From UBA6220 sp041650375 (GTDB lineage Bacteria; Patescibacteriota; Minisyncoccia; Minisyncoccales; Minisyncoccaceae): DNA of 64,000 nucleotides. Where the stretch lies: the NCBI GenBank assembly GCA_041650375.1, contig JBAZLH010000004.1:43188-107187 (forward strand). The letters are read 5' to 3'. Below, one piece after another: positions 54,339-62,221 of the stretch. How positions within the stretch are numbered: the first letter of the stretch is position 1; every line of letters starts with the position of its first letter. A program made the position numbers and the translations under genes. The notes beneath the pieces were generated by a model that did no database searches, was not told the DNA's origin, and was given only the letters and a program-made list of their open reading frames with translations.

Positions 54339-55508
54339 ATGCTTGAAGAAAAACAAAAGCTCATTGTACAAACATTTGAGAAAGTTAAGAAAGCTGCCGG
54401 TACTACTCTTGCTGTCATGCTCTTATGGGACGAACTGCCGAATGAATTCAAAAAGTCATTTGGTCTCGGGAATTTATTCGAATTATACGAAAAAACCCCG
54501 AAGAACAACCCAATCAAATTATCCATCCGCCAAGAGATTTTCGGACAAACCGGAAAATTCAACGAATGGAAAAATATAAGTGAGAAATCCAAAGATGACC
54601 CCGCATTAAATTCGTGGGCAAAAGAACAAATGGTTGTTACTGCCAATCGCTTCTCTGACTACCAAGACCTATATCTTTTAGGGTATGATGTCATTGATAA
54701 AATGATTCTCGCAACCACTAACCAGAGAGAACGACTTTCCGCCTACGAAGCCGCCAGAAATGACGAAGACAAGGCCCGGCTAAAACAATTTTTATTCACG
54801 GGTATGCGCGGAGTTACTGGATACGCAAAATATATTTACTGGAGTAAAGACATATCAGTTCTCAATAAAATAAAAGATGCGGTTTTGCCTCACGAAGAAT
54901 GGATCCGACTATATGATGAATATGGAGGAAATTACTCGCCTGAAGAGCTTTTCGTGTTTCTCTTTCATAAGCGCTGCCAAGATGTCTACGACTTTGATGA
55001 AGGAATGGATATCATTGACTGTGAACGATACTCTATTAGAACCACAGACCTCGATGCTCGGATATCTAAAGATATGTTGAAAGTGAGAATGACCACCATC
55101 AAAGCCGCTTGTTCACCCGAACAAATTCGTGAATTATTCCAAAAAAGAATAACTTGGCGCCGCGAAGAAATCCCAGAAATAATTAAGGCGTTCCGGCGAA
55201 TGCCAAAAAAACTCGGTTTTGCCGGGTTGATCAAGCTACGAGAAGAAACTTATACTTATAGCCGCGAATTAAAGGGTTTCCTTGTTGAGGAAATGTACGA
55301 CCTGGATCTAAGATTTGCTGATTTGATTGAACTCTGGCGAATTGAAGAATCTGTTCCGTTACTCTACCGTATTTTCAACGCAGCTGAAACGATTGAAGAA
55401 TACGCAACCATCTACGGCCTCTATTACGGATTCATCAGTCATGGCTTGGAAAACGATATCAAGCAAAGAGCTTTCGTTCAGATGCAAAAAATACTTGCCT
55501 CTCAATAA
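54339..55508 (+). CDS. Hypothetical helical protein
   Basis: Soluble, helical 389-aa protein that I do not recognise. ATG 54339 (MLEEKQKLIVQTFEKVKKAA) is chosen because AGAGG lies 8 nt upstream; a GTG three codons earlier would sit in that ribosome site. The protein looks like a series of two-helix units, perhaps HEAT-like, with segments such as DYQDLYLLGYDVIDKMI and EATIYGLYYGFISHG-like TIYGLYYGFISHG. No catalytic motif is seen. It is a monocistronic unit with a strong promoter and terminator, so it is likely to be well expressed. Confidence 0.8.
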   Translation: MLEEKQKLIVQTFEKVKKAAGTTLAVMLLWDELPNEFKKSFGLGNLFELYEKTPKNNPIKLSIRQEIFGQTGKFNEWKNISEKSKDDPALNSWAKEQMVVTANRFSDYQDLYLLGYDVIDKMILATTNQRERLSAYEAARNDEDKARLKQFLFTGMRGVTGYAKYIYWSKDISVLNKIKDAVLPHEEWIRLYDEYGGNYSPEELFVFLFHKRCQDVYDFDEGMDIIDCERYSIRTTDLDARISKDMLKVRMTTIKAACSPEQIRELFQKRITWRREEIPEIIKAFRRMPKKLGFAGLIKLREETYTYSRELKGFLVEEMYDLDLRFADLIELWRIEESVPLLYRIFNAAETIEEYATIYGLYYGFISHGLENDIKQRAFVQMQKILASQ

Positions 55509-55541
55509 TTTTTTTAAAAAATTTGAGAGGCTTTTTCTTTT
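55497..55541 (+). terminator. Terminator overlapping the stop of the 54339 gene
   Basis: GCCTCTCAA (55497-55505) and TTGAGAGGC (55523-55531) pair with an AT-rich loop, then TTTTTCTTTT. The stop codon is in the hairpin. Confidence 0.8.
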
Positions 55542-55560
55542 CCAAAAAACCAATCACCCC

Positions 55561-55591
55561 TAATGTTTGGAGGTCGGACCTCCAAACATTA
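55561..55591. repeat. Family 2 palindrome, 15-bp arms
   Basis: TAATGTTTGGAGGTC and GACCTCCAAACATTA flank a single G. It lies between two convergent genes and shares the ATGTTTGG...CCAAACAT ends with the palindromes at 55614, 59260 and 62192. Confidence 0.8.
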
Positions 55592-55613
55592 ATTCTTGAT
55601 TCTTGATTTGCCT

Positions 55614-55640
55614 ATGTTTGGCAACCTGGTTGCCAAACAT
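55614..55640. repeat. Family 2 palindrome, 13-bp arms, at the DUF2207 stop
   Basis: ATGTTTGGCAACC and GGTTGCCAAACAT flank a single T. The same 27-mer recurs at 59260-59286. It ends 2 bp from the stop codon of the minus-strand DUF2207 gene. No T-run follows. Confidence 0.85.
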
Positions 55641-55642
55641 TC

Positions 55643-57391
55643 TTACCAGCTGCCGCCTCCGCCGCCACCAAAGCCGCCACCCGAGAATCCGCCGCCGCCG
55701 CTAAAACCTGAACCGCCACCGGCTGCCACACTGGTAAAAGTCGCGGCTGTTGCGGTATTAAAATTGCTTAAATCGTTAGTTAATAACGAACTTGTAAAAA
55801 TTATGCCGCTCGGAGAGGAATACCAGCCATTGGTCGCTTGAGTATAGATTCCTTCAAATTGCTTCGCCCATTCTTTTTCCACTCCCAAAACCATGGCATA
55901 AGGCAAATATTTTTCAAATGTTTGGGGATTTTTTGCCGGAGCATTATGGAACTTAATCCTTTCTTTTTCCGCCACGGATAAATACAATTTTAATCCTTGG
56001 ATATGCTCTTTGGTATAAACTCCTTTTTGGGTGCTACGAGAAACCAAAAATGGAAAAATTATCACAATGACTTGAGACACAACCAAGGCCAGGACCGGCC
56101 ATAAAGACGGAATGGAATTTACAAAATAAATTATGACTCCAATCACCAATATTAATTCTCCAATACCGATAAGCGATAAAATCGGCTTCCAATAATTTTT
56201 ATCAAAATAATCTTTCTTTTCCAATTCTTTGGAAGTATCGCTGCCGATATCCGCCAAAGTTTTTCTATTAAAATTAAATGTTCTATTATTCTTGGCTATT
56301 TCGGAAAGCAAAATCTTGGTGTCATCGCCAAACAAATAATCTATCAAGTCTTTATCAAATTGGTTGCTTGATTCGTCTTTGGATTTCAGTTTTTCCAATT
56401 CATAATCCGATGACCCAAAAACCCATTTCTTTTCTATCTTCTTTATTTTTAAATATCCATTAATCGCCAGGTAAACAATTTCAGCCGAGATATCTTTGTT
56501 ATCCGTGTGTTCGTCTATAATCGTGCCAACTTCAATGGGCGTTAAATTATCCGGAATGTCATATTCCGCGATAATTATTCCCCTGCCTTTCGGCCCGCGG
56601 CCATAACGCCTCCAAATATACAATAAAACTAAAAAGATAATTATGGGCAAAACCAAAACCCAATTATCCATTAACACGGACTGAATGACTTGTTCTTGGG
56701 TTGGCGCAATCACCGTGCCCTTGGGCATTTTTATCAAAATTGTCATATTTTGCTTTTCCGCCAAATTGTTTGAAGAAAAATCAACATAGGTTTTGCCTTG
56801 CTTAGCAATAAAAGCCGTGTTGTCGCAATTCATTGTGCTGGAATAAGCGCCCACAAAACATTTAAACTCAAAATTATTGGCGATACTCAATTCGGCCGGC
56901 AAAATTACGTTTACGCTCATTTTGGAAATTCCAACAGCCCAATCAAACCCGTTTACGTTCCAATACAATTCGTCATATTCTGGAAAATAATTTATAACCT
57001 TATCTATTTTATACCCGATAACATAAGTGTGTATTCCTGTAATTAGCGTATCCGCGTCGCCTATTTTTATTTCCACGTTGCCAGCGGAATTATATTTACT
57101 TGCTTTGTAAGTATTGCCGTTTTCATCCGTAACCGATATGTCGGTTATCCTTAAATTATAAGCTAAATTATCCCGGGTATAACGAACCGGAATATCCCGA
57201 TAAATCCCATGCTTTTGCAAATTACCAAAATCATAAACAATGGTTTCGGTTATATTCAAGGTGCTATCTTGGTTCACAATCACCTGAACTCGGTAATCGT
57301 TTACCTGTTCAGCAAACACATTATTCCCAAAACAAAGCCCACCAATCAAAACAAGCGCGCAAAATAAAATTAATCTCAAATTATTTTTCAT
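55643..57391 (-). CDS. DUF2207 membrane protein with Gly-rich tail
   Basis: Product of 582 aa from ATG 57391 (MKNNLRLILFCALVLIGGLC), a signal peptide likely cut after VFA. The extracytoplasmic DUF2207 region (about 30-225) includes YDFGNLQKHGIYRDIPVRYT and DELYWNVNGFDWAVGISKMS. A TM helix at about 240-260, a cytoplasmic region, two more TM helices near 390-430 and a terminal Gly/Ser/Phe-rich tail ending GGGGGGSW follow. The family is widespread and has no known function; the tail resembles YPDG/TPM-type membrane proteins. It follows the ART-like gene by 4 bp. Confidence 0.9.
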   Translation of the reverse strand: MKNNLRLILFCALVLIGGLCFGNNVFAEQVNDYRVQVIVNQDSTLNITETIVYDFGNLQKHGIYRDIPVRYTRDNLAYNLRITDISVTDENGNTYKASKYNSAGNVEIKIGDADTLITGIHTYVIGYKIDKVINYFPEYDELYWNVNGFDWAVGISKMSVNVILPAELSIANNFEFKCFVGAYSSTMNCDNTAFIAKQGKTYVDFSSNNLAEKQNMTILIKMPKGTVIAPTQEQVIQSVLMDNWVLVLPIIIFLVLLYIWRRYGRGPKGRGIIIAEYDIPDNLTPIEVGTIIDEHTDNKDISAEIVYLAINGYLKIKKIEKKWVFGSSDYELEKLKSKDESSNQFDKDLIDYLFGDDTKILLSEIAKNNRTFNFNRKTLADIGSDTSKELEKKDYFDKNYWKPILSLIGIGELILVIGVIIYFVNSIPSLWPVLALVVSQVIVIIFPFLVSRSTQKGVYTKEHIQGLKLYLSVAEKERIKFHNAPAKNPQTFEKYLPYAMVLGVEKEWAKQFEGIYTQATNGWYSSPSGIIFTSSLLTNDLSNFNTATAATFTSVAAGGGSGFSGGGGFSGGGFGGGGGGSW

Positions 57392-57395
57392 ATTT

Positions 57396-58019
57396 TTATA
57401 AATTCTCTTCTTTTTCAATTTTTACTTTTTGTGGATCAAAAATTAAATAAGTATCGTGGTCGTGTGTATGATTTTCTTCTCCTCCCTCAAGAGCAACCAA
57501 ACCATCGTATCCCAAAGACTTAATATAATTGGTAAAATAATCCTGTGTATTAAATGTTACATCTTTCAATCTACCACTCTCGATAGTAGAATCTATGGCT
57601 TTTATAGATTCTTCAATGCTATCGATAACAATCCATTTTAAATTAGGTTTTTTTAGTTCTTGCTCTAATATGGGCCTAAACCCCAATAATATTTTTTTAA
57701 TATTCTCTATTTTTCTTAAATCCAATAACTTTATATTCTCAATACTTACTTGATAAATAGTTGGTTCTTTATTTTTACTTTCTTCATTATATCGTGATTT
57801 TGCATAACACAACGCGTCTTCTTCTTTTGAAGTAAGGTATATGCCATTACCAATTGTAGTATTGCCGGACCCTCTAAGTTCTTTAATTCCCTTTGTCCCC
57901 GACCCATGATAAAGTTCCTTATTATCAATAAATAATTCCAAACTATCATCTTCCGATTCATTGCTATTCTCTTTCGCTTCCAGAGGTTGTTCTAATTCTC
58001 TTGGTTTCTCAAAATTCAT
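57396..58019 (-). CDS. ADP-ribosyltransferase-fold protein, putative effector
   Basis: Product of 207 aa. Residues 1-30 are acidic and probably disordered. From about 33 the order ELYHGSGTKGIKELR, then GNGIYLTSKEEDALCYAKSR, then IYQVSIENIKLLDL, and near the end KSLGYDGLVALEGGEEN with YLIFDPQKVKI resembles ART-fold domains: His in the LYHGS strand, Tyr in GIYLT, and a terminal YDG...E region. The catalytic Glu cannot be placed with confidence. There is no signal peptide. It is co-transcribed with DUF2207. It could be a toxin, an effector or a regulatory ART. Not a confident family call. Confidence 0.6.
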   Translation of the reverse strand: MNFEKPRELEQPLEAKENSNESEDDSLELFIDNKELYHGSGTKGIKELRGSGNTTIGNGIYLTSKEEDALCYAKSRYNEESKNKEPTIYQVSIENIKLLDLRKIENIKKILLGFRPILEQELKKPNLKWIVIDSIEESIKAIDSTIESGRLKDVTFNTQDYFTNYIKSLGYDGLVALEGGEENHTHDHDTYLIFDPQKVKIEKEENL

Positions 58020-58069
58020 ATTCTTGACTTATTATCTTTATCCAATTATATCAAATTTCTTCCAAATAA

Positions 58070-58095
58070 CAAAAGCCGCCAGAAGGCGGCTTTTG
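58070..58095 (-). terminator. Hairpin after the coiled-coil secreted protein gene
   Basis: CAAAAGCCGCC and GGCGGCTTTTG pair across AGAA, with the T-rich arm giving TTTTGTTATTT on the minus strand. It lies 14 bp after the stop. Confidence 0.7.
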
Positions 58096-58108
58096 TAAAT
58101 AATTTAGA

Positions 58109-58783
58109 TTACGGATTGGTTGCTGGGGTTGATGGCGGGGTTACTGCCTGTTTCATCAATAACCTGGCGTCAATCAGTTCTTTTCGGGCTTCGGTTAATA
58201 AGGCCTTACTTGCCTGTAAAATGGTCTTGTTTCCCGGATATCCTTCGGGGGTTAGAGCCAAAACATCAGTAATGGCTTTTTGCGCCTTGGTCTTGGCGTC
58301 GGCTATTTTCGCTTTTATATCCGCATTTGTTGTTTGAGTATCCATTAAATCAGCAATATTCAAAATTTTATCCGCATACGAGATAATCGCTATCCTGGGT
58401 TCAAACACGGCAAATATTCTATATTGTTGGACAATCGCCTTTCGGTCTGCCAATAAAGTCGCCTTATCCGTGTCCGCGTTGATTTTTACTTTTAATTGTT
58501 GCAATGCCGCAATTTCCGCTTGAACTTGTGAAACCAAGGCGGTCTTTTGTTCGGTTGTGATTTTTTTCGCAGCATTAATTTTTTCAATCGCATTATTCAA
58601 AAAAGTTATTCGGCGGTCTATTTCCTGGCCGGCTTTTTCCTTTTGCTTTACCATTAAGGCCGCTTGGGCTGCCGCGGCTTTTTGCGCCGGAGTTTGAGTT
58701 TGTGTTTCCGCGGCAAATATTCCGGTCGCCACCACGAGCCCGGCTGTTATTAAAATTGAAATAAATAAGTTTTTATTAATCAT
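58109..58783 (-). CDS. Secreted coiled-coil protein
   Basis: Product of 224 aa with a signal peptide (MINKNLFISILITAGLVVAT, cleavage near GIFAAE). The mature protein is Ala/Lys/Gln/Glu-rich and almost wholly helical, with heptad-like stretches from 35 to 110 and 150 to 210, and a Pro/Thr tail (VTPPSTPATNP). It is probably an exported rod-like or surface-associated protein. No domain is recognised. A family 2 repeat lies directly upstream of the start. Confidence 0.8.
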   Translation of the reverse strand: MINKNLFISILITAGLVVATGIFAAETQTQTPAQKAAAAQAALMVKQKEKAGQEIDRRITFLNNAIEKINAAKKITTEQKTALVSQVQAEIAALQQLKVKINADTDKATLLADRKAIVQQYRIFAVFEPRIAIISYADKILNIADLMDTQTTNADIKAKIADAKTKAQKAITDVLALTPEGYPGNKTILQASKALLTEARKELIDARLLMKQAVTPPSTPATNP

Positions 58784-58806
58784 AATGTTGCTATTATTTG
58801 TTAAGA

Positions 58807-58868
58807 ATGTTTGGGCGAATTTATAAACGTATAAATTCGTGTCGGATTCACCAGAATCCGACGAACAT
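58807..58868. repeat. Structured palindromic repeat, family 2, two-hairpin form
   Basis: ATGTTTGGG (58807) and CGAACAT (58862-58868) close the element. Inside are CGAATTTATA-AACG-TATAAATTCG and GTCGGATTC-ACCA-GAATCCGAC. The 62-bp layout matches the minus-strand core at 54167-54227 (61 bp), with stems differing on both sides. It lies between two minus-strand genes, 13 bp from the stop of one and 24 bp from the start of the other. Confidence 0.8.
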
Positions 58869-58881
58869 TGATAGATATGGT

Positions 58882-59190
58882 TTAGTTGTCGGACAAAACG
58901 TCAATCGGGGTGTCGTTTAAAGCAGTGTTGGCTTGGCTTTCTTCTACATCCAGTTGATTGAGCAAGTTATCAATGTTTTCATCAGTTACGGTTGGGGTGT
59001 TATTTACAACCGGCTGCTCAGATTGGTTATTATTAGTATTAGTCGCAGGGGCTGGAGCTTTAAACATTCCAAAGCCGGATAAAATAAAATAAACCAAAAC
59101 TCCGATAGCCACAATTGTGCCAAGTATCCAAAGCCAATTCTGGCTTTTTTTAACAACCACTTCTTCATTTGGATTTGTTTCTTCTTCCAT
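58882..59190 (-). CDS. Small single-TM protein with acidic outer tail
   Basis: Product of 102 aa. An acidic N-terminus is followed by WLWILGTIVAIGVLVYFILS (TM, residues 19-38), an Ala/Pro/Asn linker and an acidic helical tail DENIDNLLNQLDVEESQANT. The Asn/Pro linker suggests the C-terminus is outside. No family is recognised; such proteins are common in CPR envelopes. It lies upstream of the coiled-coil secreted protein on the same strand. Confidence 0.75.
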   Translation of the reverse strand: MEEETNPNEEVVVKKSQNWLWILGTIVAIGVLVYFILSGFGMFKAPAPATNTNNNQSEQPVVNNTPTVTDENIDNLLNQLDVEESQANTALNDTPIDVLSDN

Positions 59191-59259
59191 ATTTTAAAAA
59201 GTTTATTCTTATACCCTAATTATACTTCTCTGTTATTCAAAACACAACATTATTTAAGA

Positions 59260-59286
59260 ATGTTTGGCAACCTGGTTGCCAAACAT
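59260..59286. repeat. Family 2 palindrome, second exact copy
   Basis: ATGTTTGGCAACC, T, GGTTGCCAAACAT, identical to 55614-55640. On the opposite strand of the other copy the shared match extends to TAAGAATGTTTGG on the left. Located upstream of the 58882-59190 gene. Confidence 0.85.
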
Positions 59287-59300
59287 AAGTTAATTGGGAA

Positions 59301-59450
59301 GGTTCACCCGATCAAATAGCGCTTCGCGCTAATTTTTCGATAAAATTATTTATAAATTTTTCACAGCCTTACGGGAAAAATTATTTGACCGGGTAAATTT
59401 GCGTCGGATTTTACTAAATCCGAATCTCATTCAGCAGAATGACCTACTGG
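59301..59450. repeat. Composite palindromic region
   Basis: ACCCGATCAAATA (59306-59318) pairs with TATTTGACCGGGT (59382-59394), continued by AATTTTTC/GAAAAATT, with a GCGCTTCGCGC hairpin inserted in one arm and an AAAATT/AATTTT hairpin near the centre. It is followed by CGGATTT-TACT-AAATCCG (59404-59421) and TCATTC-AGCA-GAATGA (59427-59442). The phrase GGTTCACCCGATCAAATA recurs with two changes at 61323-61340. There is no ORF here. Confidence 0.6.
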
Positions 59451-59454
59451 GATA

Positions 59455-61287
59455 TCACTCTACGTGAATTGACATTTGGCATTTGGTACAGTCAAATTTG
59501 AGTAAAAACTTTTGCCCGCGTTCGTTTACCAAATATAACAGCTCTTTTATTTCTCCGCCCTTATTTTCTTTGGCGCAATAGCCAAAATAATGCCTTAAAC
59601 AATGTTTGGTAGTCATTACCTTTTTGCCTTTTCTTTCTTTGAGTAATTCAAAAGCCGGTTCAATTTCTTCAACTCCGTGCTCTTTATAAAATTGTTCCGC
59701 CAGCTTGTTTGCCACGTTATACTCATAAGCCAATTTTTTCTCAGGAAACAATTCTTTGCTATCGGGTAATTTAAAAGTTTCCTTTTGATAATTTTGCTTT
59801 CTTTTTTCCAAAAGTATTTCCAAAACCTTACGGCGCATTTCGTTTAAAACCGACATTTTAATAAAAAACATTTTATCAAAATTAATCTCAACTTTTGCGG
59901 CACTAAAAATCGTTTCTCCGGATTTGGATAATTGGGAAATTATCACTTCTTTCGCCTTTTCCGCGTTTTCCGCCACTTCTTTTATTGCCTCAATTTCAAA
60001 TAAGGCCTCATTGCCCTCTTCATCTTTAGCAATTACGCCAAATCCTTTCTTTGTTTCAAAAATAGACATTATCACAGGAATCAATCTCTTTGGCTTGCCT
60101 GTTTTTAATTGTTTGCCGAATTGAATGTCAAAATTGCGAAAGATTTCCGCGCCTACATACAACCCATCCATATTGTTCAAAAAGATTTCATTACCCGCGA
60201 CCTTATTTACATTACTGCCGGTTAAATCGCCCTGCTTATTAATAAAGCACAAACCATCGCCATTGCTAATTTTTTCTTGCGTATCCAAAATAAAATAATC
60301 TTTAAAAACTTTCTCCACTTTGCCCATAAACTTGCCAATGGATTTGGGCGAATTGATTGCCAAAACATCTTTATTCCTTTTTTTAAAAAAATAATTTGTA
60401 AATCCCCGATTGAATGTTTTCGCCAAATCCGATTCAAAACCGGCTTCAATAATCCCCTGTGAGGATTTTATTAAATCTTTTCTCTTAGCAATAATTTTAT
60501 CCAATTGTTGGCGATAAGCCAAAACAACATTGGTAACATAATCCTCGTCTTTTAAGCGGCCTTCTATTTTATAAGATGTAATACCTGCGTCTATCAAATT
60601 TTCCAAATTTTCCAATTGGTTAAAATCTTTTAAAGAAAGCAAATATTTATTTTTTGCCAAGACCTTGCCGGTAGAATCAATTAAAGAATACGGCAAGCGG
60701 CACGCTTGCAAGCATTGGCCACGGTTGGCGCTACGACTGGCAATGGCTTCGCTCATATAACAACGCCCGCTAAAACTTACGCAAAGGGCGCCGTGAACAA
60801 AAGCTTCCAATTCCAATTTGGTATTTTTGCTGATTTCTTTAATTTGCTCTTCGGATAATTCCCTTGCCAAAATTATTCTTTTAAACCCGATACCCTCCAA
60901 AAACTTTATTTTTTCCAAATCATAATTATGCATCTGCGTGCTGGCAATCAAAGGTATTGGCGGCAAGTCCATTTCCAAAATGCCCATATCCTGGATAATC
61001 AATCCATCGGCTTGGGTTTCATATATTTCATGGATAAGCTTTTTCGCTTCTTCCAATTCATTGTTGTAAATAATCGTGTTAAAAGCCACGTAAACTTTCA
61101 CCCGAAATTGATGGGCATATTCAACCAGGGCTTTAATGTCTTCCAAATTATTGCCGGCTTCCGCCCTGGCGCCGAATTTTTGGGCGCCAATATAAACCGC
61201 GTCCGCGCCGGCATTAATCGCGGCCATTCCCGTGGCTAAATTCTTGGCCGGAGCCAATAATTCCAATTTTTTAATCTTGTTTTCCAT
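59455..61287 (-). CDS. U32-family peptidase-like protein (RlhA/TrhP group)
   Basis: Product of 610 aa. The U32 core has ELLAPAKNLATGMAAINAGA at the start, HGALCVSFSGRCYMSEAIAS, NRGQCLQACRLPYSL with clustered Cys, and SYKIEGRLKDEDYVTNVV. The C-terminal part (from about 400) is the family's accessory region and ends with a second Cys group (CLRHYFGYC, CTKCQMSIHVE). Characterised relatives in Escherichia coli hydroxylate rRNA (RlhA) or tRNA (TrhP) and bind an Fe-S cluster; the peptidase label is historical. Which RNA it acts on is not known. Confidence 0.9.
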   Translation of the reverse strand: MENKIKKLELLAPAKNLATGMAAINAGADAVYIGAQKFGARAEAGNNLEDIKALVEYAHQFRVKVYVAFNTIIYNNELEEAKKLIHEIYETQADGLIIQDMGILEMDLPPIPLIASTQMHNYDLEKIKFLEGIGFKRIILARELSEEQIKEISKNTKLELEAFVHGALCVSFSGRCYMSEAIASRSANRGQCLQACRLPYSLIDSTGKVLAKNKYLLSLKDFNQLENLENLIDAGITSYKIEGRLKDEDYVTNVVLAYRQQLDKIIAKRKDLIKSSQGIIEAGFESDLAKTFNRGFTNYFFKKRNKDVLAINSPKSIGKFMGKVEKVFKDYFILDTQEKISNGDGLCFINKQGDLTGSNVNKVAGNEIFLNNMDGLYVGAEIFRNFDIQFGKQLKTGKPKRLIPVIMSIFETKKGFGVIAKDEEGNEALFEIEAIKEVAENAEKAKEVIISQLSKSGETIFSAAKVEINFDKMFFIKMSVLNEMRRKVLEILLEKRKQNYQKETFKLPDSKELFPEKKLAYEYNVANKLAEQFYKEHGVEEIEPAFELLKERKGKKVMTTKHCLRHYFGYCAKENKGGEIKELLYLVNERGQKFLLKFDCTKCQMSIHVE

Positions 61288-61322
61288 ATATGCATTAAAT
61301 CAGATAAACGTAATTAAATAAA

Positions 61323-61340
61323 GGTTTACCCGAGCAAATA
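61323..61340 (+). repeat. Copy of the GGTTYACCCGAKCAAATA motif
   Basis: GGTTTACCCGAGCAAATA matches GGTTCACCCGATCAAATA at 59301-59318 in 16 of 18 positions. The mate arm is not present here. Confidence 0.5.
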
Positions 61341-61367
61341 AAAAAGGTTCACTCAGTATGAGGAACC
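61341..61367 (-). terminator. Terminator overlapping the stop of the 61353 gene
   Basis: On the minus strand GGTTC-CTCA-TAC-TGAG-T-GAACC followed by TTTTTTATTTG. The stop codon TGA is in the hairpin. Confidence 0.75.
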
Positions 61368-62123
61368 ATATATTGCTTTTCCCGCGATATCATAAAGGGC
61401 AAACAAACCGGAAAGCGTAACCAGGATTTCGCCCGGATGGCAGAACCCGCTGGAATCATACTCCCTCCCCGTTATCTTTGTCCTGTGCGGCTTTGCGTAT
61501 GTTACGCAATCTGTCGGGCATTCTAAAAATAGGCATCCGTCCTCGGTAAGGTAGGTCAAAAAATTTCCGCCTTGATAAGGCCGGCCGTAAATATACGAAT
61601 AGGTCTGCTCCATCGCCCTTTTAATGTTGTCCAGGTCGGAATTGTCGGCTTTATTTTCAAGCCAATCACAAAGCTCAACCGAATAGTCTCCTCCAATCCC
61701 ATATCTGTTGTTTTGATAGTCAGCAACGACATACAAGGAAAGAAGTTGGCTTCTCCCTAAAGGATCCAACCCTTGCCGATAAGCGGGGCGGACAAAATGA
61801 GTAAACAACACCATGGTTTGGACAATGGCCTGGATTCGTTTCCAAGACGAAACATTTTCACTGATTGCTTTGGGAAGAGGAATTCTGAATTCAATATTTT
61901 TACTATCCTCCTTTGTTATTTTAAAGGCGCCGTCAAAGCCAAAGCCTTGATTGGCCAAAAAACTCCCAAGATGGCATTGTTCTATTTTTTCGTTAATCAA
62001 ACCGTAATCAATTTGCAAAGAATCCATTAATCCTTTACCGGCCTTGAGAGACAAAGCCAAATCTGCGCCGGGAATAAACCCGAGCCGATATAATTCACGG
62101 CATCCGTTGATTGAAATGAACAT
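61353..62123 (-). CDS. Hypothetical protein
   Basis: Product of 256 aa that I do not recognise. ATG 62123 (MFISINGCRELYRLGFIPGA) is used; a TTG four codons earlier is also possible. Segments that look conserved are RPAYRQGLDPLGRSQLLSLY, YGIGGDYSVELCDWLENKA and EYDSSGFCHPGEILVTLSG. There is no signal peptide or clear TM helix. A palindrome TACCACATTGTGGTA covers the predicted transcription start, so expression is probably controlled by a DNA-binding protein. It is a single-gene unit ended by a terminator. Confidence 0.75.
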   Translation of the reverse strand: MFISINGCRELYRLGFIPGADLALSLKAGKGLMDSLQIDYGLINEKIEQCHLGSFLANQGFGFDGAFKITKEDSKNIEFRIPLPKAISENVSSWKRIQAIVQTMVLFTHFVRPAYRQGLDPLGRSQLLSLYVVADYQNNRYGIGGDYSVELCDWLENKADNSDLDNIKRAMEQTYSYIYGRPYQGGNFLTYLTEDGCLFLECPTDCVTYAKPHRTKITGREYDSSGFCHPGEILVTLSGLFALYDIAGKAIYGSSY

Positions 62124-62137
62124 CTTAATCACCAAAC

Positions 62138-62152
62138 TACCACATTGTGGTA
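62138..62152 (-). promoter_or_regulatory. Palindromic operator candidate at the 61353 gene start
   Basis: TACCACA, T, TGTGGTA: a perfect 15-bp palindrome located at about +1 to +14 of the predicted transcript, 15 bp before the ATG. Confidence 0.5.
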
Positions 62153-62157
62153 AGCAT

Positions 62158-62185
62158 AGGATATCAAAGGCGCTTAAGAAGTCAA
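62158..62185 (-). promoter_or_regulatory. Promoter of the 61353 gene
   Basis: On the minus strand TTGACT (62185-62180), 16 bp, TATCCT (62163-62158). The adjoining palindrome would block polymerase if occupied. Confidence 0.5.
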
Positions 62186-62191
62186 GTTTTG

Positions 62192-62218
62192 ATGTTTAGG
62201 TATTGAATACCTAAACAT
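62192..62218. repeat. Family 2 palindrome at the uvrC stop
   Basis: ATGTTTAGGTATT and AATACCTAAACAT flank a single G; the ends match the other family 2 palindromes while the inner stem differs on both sides. It ends 3 bp from the uvrC stop codon. Confidence 0.8.
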
Positions 62219-62221
62219 TTA

